Below, piece by piece: positions 55,441 through 64,000 of a stretch of DNA of 64,000 bases. The notes beneath the pieces are model-generated. The model saw only the letters and a program-made list of their open reading frames with translations. It was not told the DNA's origin and ran no database searches. The stretch is from Neodiprion pinetum (lineage: Eukaryota > Arthropoda > Insecta > Hymenoptera > Diprionidae), in the NCBI RefSeq assembly GCF_021155775.2, contig NC_060232.1:16747922-16811921 (forward strand), given 5' to 3'. The stretch's first letter is position 1; each line of letters starts with the position of its first letter. The position numbers and the translations under genes were made by a program.

Positions 55441-55808
55441 GTTGACGCTCAGATCTTAGTCACGGTTGTCATGCAAATATTGCGCAACGATTATATAGGT
55501 ATTTATATGTTTATTCAAACAGAGAATTAAATGATGATTGATAACAAAAAATGGTAAAAGGAAGTGTTAACGTTATATTATATTAAATTAGACGTGCGTT
55601 ACGCCTGGAAGCAGTATTGAGACTGCTCACACGGCCTCTCGCCGGGCTCGGCGACAGTGCATATGAAGTGCATAATCGCGTGATTTGAGCACTGCTGCCG
55701 ATAAGAAAGCCAAGCGCATAAGGCGGGCTACGCTGCATGATAAATTTTGTATTCATCTAAATAATCCCCGGCATGTTCCTACGAGAGGATATAAACTGTT
55801 ACATTTCA
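55441..55808 (-). other. Gypsy III 3' non-coding region, probably containing its 3' LTR
   Basis: Lies between the env stop and the Pao remnant. On the minus strand it has AATAAA (near 55515) in a position fitting LTR-type 3' processing. The 5' LTR is outside the window, so LTR limits cannot be set. Confidence 0.4.
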
Positions 55809-57836
55809 TTAGAAATGTTCCAGCTCCATCACATCCCCCGACGAAGACAAAGGCGCGTCTCTGCGGCTTCTGATTTCTCGTAGGATTCCTTCGTTACGTT
55901 TAGCCTGTGTCTCAATCCTGCGTTTTAATTTCCGTCGTTCTACTACTTCCAAAGCAGAGGGATTCCTTTGGCAACAATATCCGGCGAACGCCGAGATATA
56001 GGTTGGTATATTAAATTTCCACAGCAAGAGTAGAATAGACAAGACGGATATCGTTCCAGAAACGGCAGCTATTGATGGGATCCCTATACCTTTGAAGTTA
56101 GCCCATGTATTGTTGACCCGAAGGGTCGCTTCGTTATTCGCGAGGACACTCTCAAGGTCTAAAATGGCTTGTCCTTGATCCTTGAGGGTATCCAAGTTAA
56201 TCACGTGATGCAATACAATTTCCCGGCCTGTTACAAATTTGTTTAGCGGGGAAATGGTATCTGCATGTATTTCTGTTAATTGAGAAGTCATATGTTCTAC
56301 GATTAATTTGACTCGCGTTTTCAAAGTTTGAAGTTCGCAGCTCTGATTCGTGGTTATCAGGGATGGCTTGGTGATTTGAATAATAAAAGTCTGCATTGAA
56401 GCGCATGTTATGGTTACCTCAATTGGCTTCGAAGGTAAGATTATTTGCGATCCCTGCGTTCTTATGTAAGCAATATCTGTGACGAGAAAACGACTCAGAG
56501 TGCATCCTCGTGGTATGGGATCAGTTATTTTCTCACAAAGTTCAATAGTATCGTTGCGATGTCCCACATCGCGGTAATCACCAATGAAATAATCGGTTAT
56601 CTGTTTCAGTTGAGAAAATGTGACTTCTCTCATAAAATTCTTACGTACTAATTTCAAAGCATATGTTGGGTTAAGCGTTACATAAGTGTGATTTATTCTT
56701 ACGGGTACCGGGGTATTCTGAATTATTACCCAAGGTTCCTTTTCTAAGTAAGGCACTGTGAGTATATAGATAAGTTTGCCTTTATCTGTGGTTATAGTTA
56801 AATCACTTATTTTAATAAACTTCTCGTAATTTTCCTCTTTAATAGGTATTAGTGTCTTTTTGTCATTGGCGTCGAAAGCTTGAAGAGCTGTCATAAGCTC
56901 CTTTGGAGTAAAAAGGGTGTTATCGATGATACCATGCCTTCCTAATTGTACGGCAGTCATTACCAGGTCGATCAGTCTTTGCAGTTCCTTAATTTCAAAT
57001 AAACTTAGAGTTATAGCTTCCATGTATTCCTGATAAGCAAGCGTTTCGTTACCGTTTATTTTTAATGATTCTAATTGTCCCCATACAGTTTCCAAAGAGT
57101 GTTTAAGTTTGAGCTGATTTGTATTCAAGATATTAATTTGGACTTGATTGATGTGCAAGGACTTGGTTACCACAAGATTTAGAGTGTCCGTTACATTTTT
57201 TAGTGAGGCTAGATTCCCAATAATTATTTCCAAATCATTCGCGTCAGCAGTTCCATAGATTGATTTTTGGATTGTTCCTAAAAAGTTAAACATTCCTCTT
57301 TTCGGTCTGATGTTTGGCGTGAGATAAGATTTCCTTAGGGGATACATTTCATTTGCCAGACCCGTCAGAAGGACGTGTTTTCCAAATACCGCCTCAGCTT
57401 CGCGCGAGGCTTCGTAAGTAACATCGCTCGACGCGAGCGCTTTCGGAGTACTTGTTTTGGTTCCGTGGGATTGAGATTCCCTTAATTTAGAGGGGCGGCG
57501 CGTCATTTGAAGAATAGGCGCACCCAAGTCTAAAATGACTTCCAAAATATTCTTGTGTGACGAGGCACGGGCAAATTCTAAATCTAAAGCGTCCAGGGCG
57601 GACTGGGCGAGGGATCGCTGACCAGGGTTCCAATGGTCCAGATAGGTATCCCGTATCGTCTGGAGGCCTCCGAGTTTGTCGTGAATGTCGAGTAATGGTT
57701 TGGTGAACCCACTTGCGTCAATGGATTGGAATATCTTCCATCTTTCCTGGTACATGTATACTTTGCCCACTTCCTCCTGGAGTAAAGTCCCATTGATAAC
57801 TGAGACATCGAAGTAGGCTAGGGACAGACTGCTACA
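55809..57836 (-). CDS. env: Gypsy III Env, errantivirus-type fusion glycoprotein
   Basis: The frame is open from the splice acceptor TTATAG (ending 57838) to 55809, about 676 codons; numbering here is from the in-frame GTG at 57770 (653 residues). RPKR at 155-158 is a furin-type site, followed by GMFNFLGTIQKSIYG as a fusion-peptide-like segment. A hydrophobic stretch at about 563-584 (VLSILLLLW core) precedes a basic tail of about 70 residues. The arrangement matches the Gypsy I Env and the insect errantivirus and baculovirus F group, which mediate cell-cell transfer. The signal peptide would have to come from an upstream exon or the first codons after the acceptor. No stops. Confidence 0.88.
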   Translation of the reverse strand, partial: CSSLSLAYFDVSVINGTLLQEEVGKVYMYQERWKIFQSIDASGFTKPLLDIHDKLGGLQTIRDTYLDHWNPGQRSLAQSALDALDLEFARASSHKNILEVILDLGAPILQMTRRPSKLRESQSHGTKTSTPKALASSDVTYEASREAEAVFGKHVLLTGLANEMYPLRKSYLTPNIRPKRGMFNFLGTIQKSIYGTADANDLEIIIGNLASLKNVTDTLNLVVTKSLHINQVQINILNTNQLKLKHSLETVWGQLESLKINGNETLAYQEYMEAITLSLFEIKELQRLIDLVMTAVQLGRHGIIDNTLFTPKELMTALQAFDANDKKTLIPIKEENYEKFIKISDLTITTDKGKLIYILTVPYLEKEPWVIIQNTPVPVRINHTYVTLNPTYALKLVRKNFMREVTFSQLKQITDYFIGDYRDVGHRNDTIELCEKITDPIPRGCTLSRFLVTDIAYIRTQGSQIILPSKPIEVTITCASMQTFIIQITKPSLITTNQSCELQTLKTRVKLIVEHMTSQLTEIHADTISPLNKFVTGREIVLHHVINLDTLKDQGQAILDLESVLANNEATLRVNNTWANFKGIGIPSIAAVSGTISVLSILLLLWKFNIPTYISAFAGYCCQRNPSALEVVERRKLKRRIETQAKRNEGILREIRSRRDAPLSSSGDVMELEHF

Positions 57837-57837
57837 C

Positions 57838-57852
57838 CTATAACAAAAGAAA
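57838..57852 (-). other. Splice acceptor for Gypsy III env
   Basis: TTTCTTTTGTTATAG on the minus strand, directly after the pol stop. The exon begins G-TGT-AGC in the env frame. Gypsy I has TTGCAG then G-TGC-AGT in the same phase at 18652. Confidence 0.6.
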
Positions 57853-57860
57853 CTTGGACT

Positions 57861-60800
57861 CTATTCCGTGGAGATCCAATCGTTACCCTGAACCCGTTTG
57901 AGTTTAATTCTAGGGATTGGATCGTTTTCCCTTGGTCCGGTATCGTATTCGTAGTACGGTTTGGTATTATTCAGATGGGTCTTCCAATAAGACGCTGTGG
58001 AATCATCCGCGGTTTTCTTGTAAGTGATATTTCCTTTTTGTTCGTTGATCTCGACGACGACGAATGGTCCATTCCAAATCCTTTCCAAGGCGTTCTGTCG
58101 CGTATGGTTCTTGATCATTACTTTATCTCCCACTTGATATAAAGGAGTTTGTCGTCGTGTTCCTTGGTCCACTTGTTTTTGGTTTTTCTCTCTGGATTTG
58201 GTAAGCCAGACCAGAGCTTTCTCGAACCGTTCCTCCCATTTTCGTATCCACAACATTTTCTTACTAATCACGGTTTCCAATCGGTTTTCGCGGAAACCGT
58301 CAGGATTGTTGGCTTCGTGACAGAACATGAGGTTGTGAGGCGTTTCACCTGTTGATTGATGAACGGAAGTGTTATAGGCACGTGCCATTTCTATTAAAAC
58401 CTTGTCCCAAGTGTGTATTCTCTCTTTGCAGGCAGTTCGAATATAGTCTTTCAAGACACCATGCATTCGTTCTATAGAGCCGTTCGACTGCGGGTGATAT
58501 GCAGTTGTGGTGATATGTTTGATATTATAGTGTTCGAGAAAGGAATCGGTCAGCTCGTTACAAAACTCCTTTCCCATGTCCGTCAAGATTACTTTGGGGC
58601 ACCCGAAGTTACCTATCCAGTACTCTGATAGAGCCTTGATAACTTCTGTCGTGGTTTTGTTCGTAAGTGGGGCACATTTAATGAATTTAGTTATTGAATC
58701 CTGCATCGTGAGGATATATCGGTGTTTATTCCAAGATTCGACCAGAGGTCCGACGATATCTATTGAAATTTGATCGTTAGGTTTTTCAGCAAAGGTTTCG
58801 AAAAGAATAGCGGGTGAATTCATTTGTATCCTTTCCTTTTTATACATCTGACACGTGGGGCATGCCTGGATAAAGGAATTGATATCATTCTCCATACGTG
58901 ACCATACGGCCGTTTCTTTTACTCGGTCAATTGTTTTTGCTAGGCCGAAGTGTCCATTGATGTCGTTGTGAGCGCTGGCCATGATTTCTTTCTGTTGCTG
59001 TTTGTTAGGCACATCCTTTCCTGTCAAGCAAAATGATATGTCTGCACCTGAGTCCTGACGTATCCTCTTGAGATCTTCAATGATCGAATTGGTTTCTTCT
59101 TTGGTGGTTTTCTTAGGGTCAATCCAGAAGTATATCTTTTCGTACCTTTTCGGATGAATATAGTTTCTGAGTTTCTCACGTCTATCAGTCTGATTCTTTG
59201 GTATAATCAGGGTGTTGTCAGAGGCATCCTTTTCTTCTAGGGTAATCTTCACCCATTTGCCGTCCTCCCCTTTTCGATTTCGGTTGGGAACGAGTTTGAC
59301 GTGAGATTCTGTTCTGCCTGTTGTGAGTGATGATCTCTCGATGTCAATGTGGCGTGCGGCAATATGGTGGACCCACTTGGGATTCTTATCAATGGGTGTG
59401 ATTTCGTATAGTCCCTTTTCCAATTCGGTGAGTTTTCCGAAGATCTCTTTCTTTGTGCGAAAGACTCTAGATAACTCATCCGCTACTACGTTACTTTTTC
59501 CCGAAACATGTTCTATCAGGAATGAGTATTCCTCCAATCTTAGTCTCCAACGCAGCAGGCGTTGACTGGGGTCTACGCAATTTTTCAGCCATACGAGTGC
59601 ACGATGATCGGTGCGGATGATGAAGGGTTTATCCGGTGTATTGAGCAAATATACTCTTAGTCTCTTGACGGCCCATACAACAGCAATCATCTCCTTCTCT
59701 GTCGTGCTGTAATTCCTTTCCGCATCATTCAGGGTTCGAGATAAGAAATATATGGGGTGGCCGTCTTGAGATAGTACCGCTCCAATTCCATCGTTTGACG
59801 CGTCGGTGGTTACGACGTATTGTTTAGCTGGGTCTGATCTCACAAGTATCGGTGGTGTGACCAACTTTTCTTTCAGGGTTTCGAAGGCTTCTTGGCAGGC
59901 TGCTGACCAATCCCATGGGATGTCCTTTCTTGTTAACCTTGTTAATGGTTTCGCTAACATTGAATAGTTTTGTATGAACTTTCGGTAATACCCCGTCAAA
60001 CCAAGGAAGGATCGAATCGTCTTAACGTTGACTGGAACGGGTAATTGTTGTATCGCTCTGGTCTTTTCCGGATCTGGTTTGCTTCCTTCGTCAGTGATGA
60101 CATATCCGAGGTATCTCACTTCAGTTTTCATGAAGGCGCACTTCTCTGGCTGGAGTTTCAAGTTACATTGTCTTAAACGCTGAAATACGGTTCTTACATT
60201 TCGATGGTGTTCTTCCTCCGTTTCACCAAAAATTATTACGTCATCAATGTAGACGCAACAGATCTTCTGATTCAATCCTCTCAGCGCATCGTTCATCATG
60301 CGTTGGAAGGTCGCAGGAGCGTTCTGTAATCCGAAAGGCATTCGTTGGTATTCGAAATGCCCGTCGGGGGTTGAGAAGGCAGTGTATTTCTTGGAGTCAG
60401 TAGCCATGTTGATCTGGTGGAATCCTGCGGCCATGTCGACAGTAGTAAAGAACTTGGCCCTTCCTATGTGATCGAGTAAATCCTCGATTATTGGTATCGG
60501 ATAAGAATCCTGAACGGTAAGTTCATTAATCTTCCTGACATCGATCACAATTCTATACTTGGGCTTTCCGTCGGGGCCCGGTTTTTTGGGTACAACCCAA
60601 ACTGGCGAATTGTATGGCGACTCGGATTCCGTTATTATTCCTTGTTTCAACATTTTCTCTACTCCCTCTTTTACAACCTGCTGGTGCAGCTGTGGAGCAC
60701 GGAAACTTTTCACATTTACAATGCGTTGAGGATCTGACAACTCGATGCGATGTTCAGCCATTGAAGTTCCATTGACCATGTCTTCCTCCTGTAAGGCAAA

Positions 60801-61142
60801 GATATCGCTGAAATCCTGAAGAATACTCCAAATTTCTTTCTGGTACTCATCCGGTAGGTGTTTCAAGTCGACAGTATGTTGGAGCGCCTGCTCTCTTTCA
60901 TCACGTGGTTGTTGCCATACACCCGGGGTCGACATACTCTTTACTCGGTGGACTTGGACGTTCTCCAGTCCGAGCTCGATATCTTCGTCTTCAGCGGTGG
61001 TGATGATTCCATAAGCCGTACCATGATTGTTCGTGTGTACAATCTGCACCGGGATATTTTCCATAGGCATTCCGTCTTTATAGACCATGCGTAACATGAG
61101 ATCGAGATTCTTTTCGTCGGTATCGATGGCAATTTTGTTCAC
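57861..61142 (-). CDS. pol: Gypsy III Pol: RT, RNase H, integrase
   Basis: 1093 codons in phase with the protease. RT: YNSPVWVVPKKP (176-187), VDMAAGFHQI (235-244), RMPFGLQNAPATFQ and YIDD at 298-301. RNase H: TTDASNDGIGAVLSQ to VADELSR. A linker (IYFWIDPKKTT, ADISFCLTG) leads to the integrase finger H..H..C..C, the catalytic core (SIDIVGPL, TDMGKEF, NGSIERMH with 35 residues between the second Asp and Glu) and a GPY/F-like WNGPFVVVE C-terminus. All catalytic residues are present. The upstream limit is set by a TAG at 61167, which separates it from protease. Confidence 0.93.
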   Translation of the reverse strand: MNKIAIDTDEKNLDLMLRMVYKDGMPMENIPVQIVHTNNHGTAYGIITTAEDEDIELGLENVQVHRVKSMSTPGVWQQPRDEREQALQHTVDLKHLPDEYQKEIWSILQDFSDIFALQEEDMVNGTSMAEHRIELSDPQRIVNVKSFRAPQLHQQVVKEGVEKMLKQGIITESESPYNSPVWVVPKKPGPDGKPKYRIVIDVRKINELTVQDSYPIPIIEDLLDHIGRAKFFTTVDMAAGFHQINMATDSKKYTAFSTPDGHFEYQRMPFGLQNAPATFQRMMNDALRGLNQKICCVYIDDVIIFGETEEEHHRNVRTVFQRLRQCNLKLQPEKCAFMKTEVRYLGYVITDEGSKPDPEKTRAIQQLPVPVNVKTIRSFLGLTGYYRKFIQNYSMLAKPLTRLTRKDIPWDWSAACQEAFETLKEKLVTPPILVRSDPAKQYVVTTDASNDGIGAVLSQDGHPIYFLSRTLNDAERNYSTTEKEMIAVVWAVKRLRVYLLNTPDKPFIIRTDHRALVWLKNCVDPSQRLLRWRLRLEEYSFLIEHVSGKSNVVADELSRVFRTKKEIFGKLTELEKGLYEITPIDKNPKWVHHIAARHIDIERSSLTTGRTESHVKLVPNRNRKGEDGKWVKITLEEKDASDNTLIIPKNQTDRREKLRNYIHPKRYEKIYFWIDPKKTTKEETNSIIEDLKRIRQDSGADISFCLTGKDVPNKQQQKEIMASAHNDINGHFGLAKTIDRVKETAVWSRMENDINSFIQACPTCQMYKKERIQMNSPAILFETFAEKPNDQISIDIVGPLVESWNKHRYILTMQDSITKFIKCAPLTNKTTTEVIKALSEYWIGNFGCPKVILTDMGKEFCNELTDSFLEHYNIKHITTTAYHPQSNGSIERMHGVLKDYIRTACKERIHTWDKVLIEMARAYNTSVHQSTGETPHNLMFCHEANNPDGFRENRLETVISKKMLWIRKWEERFEKALVWLTKSREKNQKQVDQGTRRQTPLYQVGDKVMIKNHTRQNALERIWNGPFVVVEINEQKGNITYKKTADDSTASYWKTHLNNTKPYYEYDTGPRENDPIPRIKLKRVQGNDWISTE

Positions 61143-61166
61143 CGAATTTGGTGGTGTATCTACTAA

Positions 61167-61631
61167 CTAACTAAGGTGGTGTATCTTATTCTTCAGGGTG
61201 AGCGTCGAGGCATTCAACTGGAAATCTCGCCTCCTCATAAACGGGTTTCCCATGATTCCATCTTCTTCGTCAGGCAGATAATCGTCTGGTATAATGACGA
61301 ATTTGTCCTTTAGCCCCATGTGAGTTAGTACAGCAATTTCATTCGCGGAATTTAGCGCTTTGCCAGTCTTAAAGGAAATTTTGCGTTTGATAATTGGACA
61401 AATTTGTTTATCCGATGGATAAATAACCTTCCGTTTCATGAGGTTTATTGATGCACCTGTATCGACCATAAGGGCTACTCCTTGCTTTGTTTCTCCAAAT
61501 TTTATTACAGCACACTGTAGTAACCCCTGTGAAACTGAACATACACGGGCTCCTGTTGGCACTCGTCCTCTAGTTCGTCCTCCTGTCCCTTTATTTCCTC
61601 TTCCTCTGACTAGAGTTCCTCTGACGTGCAA
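61167..61631 (-). CDS. Gypsy III aspartic protease
   Basis: 155 codons; MVDTGASINLM at about residues 55-65 is the active site, and EDGIMGNPFM is the later conserved loop. It lies in the -1 frame of gag and overlaps its end. An A-AAT-TTT slippery site at 61676-61682, after which this frame is open, would give Gag-protease. The frame ends at a TAG (61167-61169) in phase with the RT frame; short direct repeats of GATACACCACC flank that spot. Either the TAG is a mutation, or it is read through. Confidence 0.82.
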   Translation of the reverse strand: MHVRGTLVRGRGNKGTGGRTRGRVPTGARVCSVSQGLLQCAVIKFGETKQGVALMVDTGASINLMKRKVIYPSDKQICPIIKRKISFKTGKALNSANEIAVLTHMGLKDKFVIIPDDYLPDEEDGIMGNPFMRRRDFQLNASTLTLKNKIHHLS

Positions 61632-64000
61632 TTGACTTGGTCGTTGGGCGGTTTGTCTTTGAGGCTGGCGTTTTGAAAATTTGCGTCTTGCTTATTGCCG
61701 TTAGTATTAGGGCGTTGGTCGTTCTGTGGTCGGCGCGGAGCGTAGCAGTTCCGGCTGTAGTGTCCTCTGGTTCCGCAATTATGACATACTGCTTGTTGTT
61801 CATGGGCGGTCCGATGTGTGTTACAGGTGTGGCATTCACATCTCTGGAGTTCTTTATCTTCATCTTGTTCCGCTTCATCGTGGTGGTGGACAGACGCTGG
61901 TGGTCGAGGATTTGACCTTGGCGAGTTCGTCGAGGTTCTTTGTTGTACCTGGAATCTTTGCGTATCTGATGCGCTGCCTGGCCCGTAAATTTGGGACTTG
62001 TTCCAAAACGTGGGTTTCGAGGCTGTGTCGTTACTGTTCATCAGCTGTTGTTGATGCATTCGGAAATTCAATTCCTCGCCTTCGGCTTCTTTCGCGGCCT
62101 TCTGGGCTTCTAGTAACTTGAAGTACTGACGGTTGTTGACTTGATGGAATATCCTCGGATTAAGTCGGTATAGATAGTACTGGCAGACTCTATTTTCGAG
62201 GTCTTGAAGATTAGGATCGATGTTCGCTCGTAGTTGTTGATTCGAGAAGGCAGCTACGAGGTCTTGGTAGATCTGATTGAATTTGAGATTGTAGGCGTCC
62301 ACAGTGTCGCCCTTTTGGCCTGTTCTGCCAAGCTCCATTTCCAATGTGGTGGCACTTTTCTCGACAATAACGGCTGATCTTATGACTTCGAGTAAAGTTG
62401 GGATTGTACGAGGTCTCCTCTGGTTGATGGTCTTCTGAAGAGCTCCTCCTGTCTTCAAGCTGATTACCATGCTCAAAAACGGGAAACGTTGGGTTGGCAT
62501 AACTACCATATCGGCGGCTTTTACTTGCATGATCCAAGCGTGTACGTCTTCGCCTGCTTTACCTTCCAGTCTGCAATCAATCATCTTGATGGCTTGAAAC
62601 GCGGGTAGGAAATCTTGGATCGCATAGGGCTCGTCCGCTGGGCGATTTGGTTCTCCGGGGTATCTTCCGGCAGCATCGGGGCGTAGGCTGACATCATTCA
62701 AGTAAGCTTCCGTTCGTGCATACGGGCCTGGGTCTCTTGGATTCCGAGGGGGAAACACGTCTCGGGGTGGCGCAGTTGCCGGTAGTTGAATTCTTGTTTG
62801 GTTTCTTCGCGCAAGTTCCTCAATGTTTCTCATTATCTCTTGCTGTTGGCGTAAAGCTTCGGGATCACTCAGCAACTGGGACATACTGAACGTCACAGTG
62901 TCCGGACGACGATGTGGTAAAGTAGCAGACATTTCCAAGGCTCTTCGAAGTTCATCCTCTTCTTGCTGTTCTAGACGACGACGCGGGACGTTGTTACGGG
63001 TATTGCTACCAGTACCTCGTGGGATTTCGTAATCCGTCGGACCATTAGGCCACTGTGGACTAGGCCTTGGTGTGAGGCGTACGTTCGGCATCCGTGATAA
63101 ACGTCGGCTTTCCTCGAGAACGCGTTGCAGTGTCGAATCCGTATCCGACAAGATATCATGGTTTACATTGGCTCGCGCGGTGGAGAATCGGTCGTTTTCT
63201 AATGAGCGATTTTGGTGAAGGGTCGGTATTGGCATCGCATTTATACCTTGATGGTCCGAGTCTGAATTGGCTGGGGAGCCCACCTCATTGATGCGCGGCG
63301 TCGGTGGCAGCAATCGGTTTTGAGCGAGCCCGTATAATGCCGAGTAACGTGGTGGGTTTGTTACGATTGAGGGAGCTATCTGAGTAGGACCTTCCACCTC
63401 TGATTCAACGAGACGCGCGGTATCTAGTTGAATTCGCGGTATCGCTCCGGTATGGTTTCCGGGCGGTCTCAAAATATTAGAAACATTCGGATCATCGCTA
63501 GTTGTTAAGCGATAATAGTTATTGATTGCTTCTCGATTAGTATTACTATTTGTAAGAGCTTCCTCTTGACGGTTTTCTTCGGTTAATTGATTATTCGGTT
63601 GTTGCATTTCCTAAAACATTTGGTTGGTGACGCTTTCAAGCGTGTCTTCGGGACGCGGAACTGTTTCAGAGTTTCGATTTATTTCTACATTATTGCGACG
63701 AATGAAGTCGTGTTCACGGCGTTCTTGATTTCTCAATTGAATAAAACGGGTAACCTCTTCTATAGGCAAATCTTCGCGGCGAGCAAGTTGACGCGCAGTT
63801 AACCTCTCTCCTTTTAATTGCTCTAGACCAAGACGGTATCTGCCCATTGCAGTTAAATCATTACGTTCGGTGGCTTCTTGTAGCCTATTCACAAGCTGAG
63901 TCATTTGGTTCGTCAAATCCCAAAATCTCTCTTCAAACCGGGATTCAGAAGTGACGGATTGTCCATCTTCTGCAGTCTCAACAATAGTGGAAGGTACTGC
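61610..64000 (-). CDS. gag: Gypsy III Gag, partial, with one in-frame TAG
   Basis: Open from the window edge to 61610 except a TAG at 63611-63613. The N-terminal part (LTARQLARREDLPIEEV) is charged and helical. Then follow long Pro/Arg/Asn-rich segments, a capsid-like core (AFQAIKMIDCRLEGKAGEDVHAW, LEVIRSAVIVEKSA, YNLKFNQIYQDL), and a CCHC zinc knuckle CHNCGTRGHYSRNC near the end. The start lies outside the window. The TAG could be a recent mutation, since all else is open. Confidence 0.85.
61676..61682 (-). other. Candidate -1 frameshift site of Gypsy III, A AAT TTT
   Basis: In the zero frame of gag (GCA AAT TTT). In the -1 frame a TAA lies just upstream and the frame is then open into protease. 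This is the same arrangement as in Gypsy II. Confidence 0.6.

Larger units (their letters stand above)
55441..64000 (-). mobile_element. Gypsy III, errantivirus-like LTR element with env, nearly intact, partial
   Basis: Minus-strand element cut by the right edge. Order: gag (to 61610), protease (-1 frame), RT-RNase H-integrase, env by splicing. Apart from two in-frame TAG codons (63611-63613 in gag, 61167-61169 between protease and RT), the frames are open over about 8 kb. Together with the conserved catalytic motifs this suggests a young copy. Pol is not closely related to Gypsy I/II and lacks clear macrodomains. Left end approximate. Confidence 0.9.

Overview
This window is eukaryotic, heterochromatin-like, repeat-dominated DNA, most probably from an insect genome. 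The retrotransposon types (Pao/BEL, env-bearing Gypsy elements, and a purine-rich LINE of a style I associate with ant genomes) suggest Hymenoptera, possibly an ant, but this is inference. I find no host gene, tRNA, rRNA or CRISPR array. Every substantial reading frame belongs to a transposable element.

Layout. Positions 1-709 are a 74-bp minisatellite. From about 710 to 49065 the background is an AT-rich satellite with a 488-489 bp unit, best seen as consecutive copies at 38397-40894. At least nine elements have landed in it: a solo LTR (862-2957), a 42-bp-TIR DNA transposon (3493-6146), a solo LTR (6151-6644), LINE I (7318-12465), a solo LTR (12811-15522), Gypsy I on the minus strand (15684-25807), Gypsy II on the plus strand (26223-38396), LINE II (40895-45800) and a minus-strand solo LTR of the Gypsy II family (46655-48486). 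Most are bounded by visible target-site duplications. The satellite runs in the opposite direction between 25808 and about 26187, so this part of the array has been inverted. Right of 49065 lie 0.5 kb of unassigned AT-rich sequence, a decayed minus-strand Pao/BEL element (49552 to about 55440), and a nearly intact minus-strand Gypsy III with gag, pol and env that runs off the right edge.

The outstanding feature is in Gypsy I and Gypsy II. Between RNase H and integrase, their Pol polyproteins carry two tandem domains that read as TARG1/OARD1-like macrodomains (ADP-ribose binding and hydrolysis). The Lys and Asp matching the catalytic pair of human TARG1 are present in all four copies, 41 residues apart each time, as in TARG1. 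Gypsy II also has a T-TTA-AAC slippery site for -1 frameshifting from gag into a 1792-codon pol, LTRs that differ at about a dozen positions in 1852 bp, and an ATAT target duplication, so it is a recent insertion. Gypsy I is older: its LTRs differ by several percent and pol is frameshifted. It keeps a 705-codon env reading frame with a cleavage site, fusion-peptide-like segment and membrane anchor. Gypsy III has the same gag-pol-env plan and no clear macrodomain, but its short stretch before integrase resembles the last strand of the second macrodomain.

The elements are read as independent insertions. They share only the satellite they sit in and, for Gypsy I and II, a common ancestry visible in the primer-binding site and the macrodomains.
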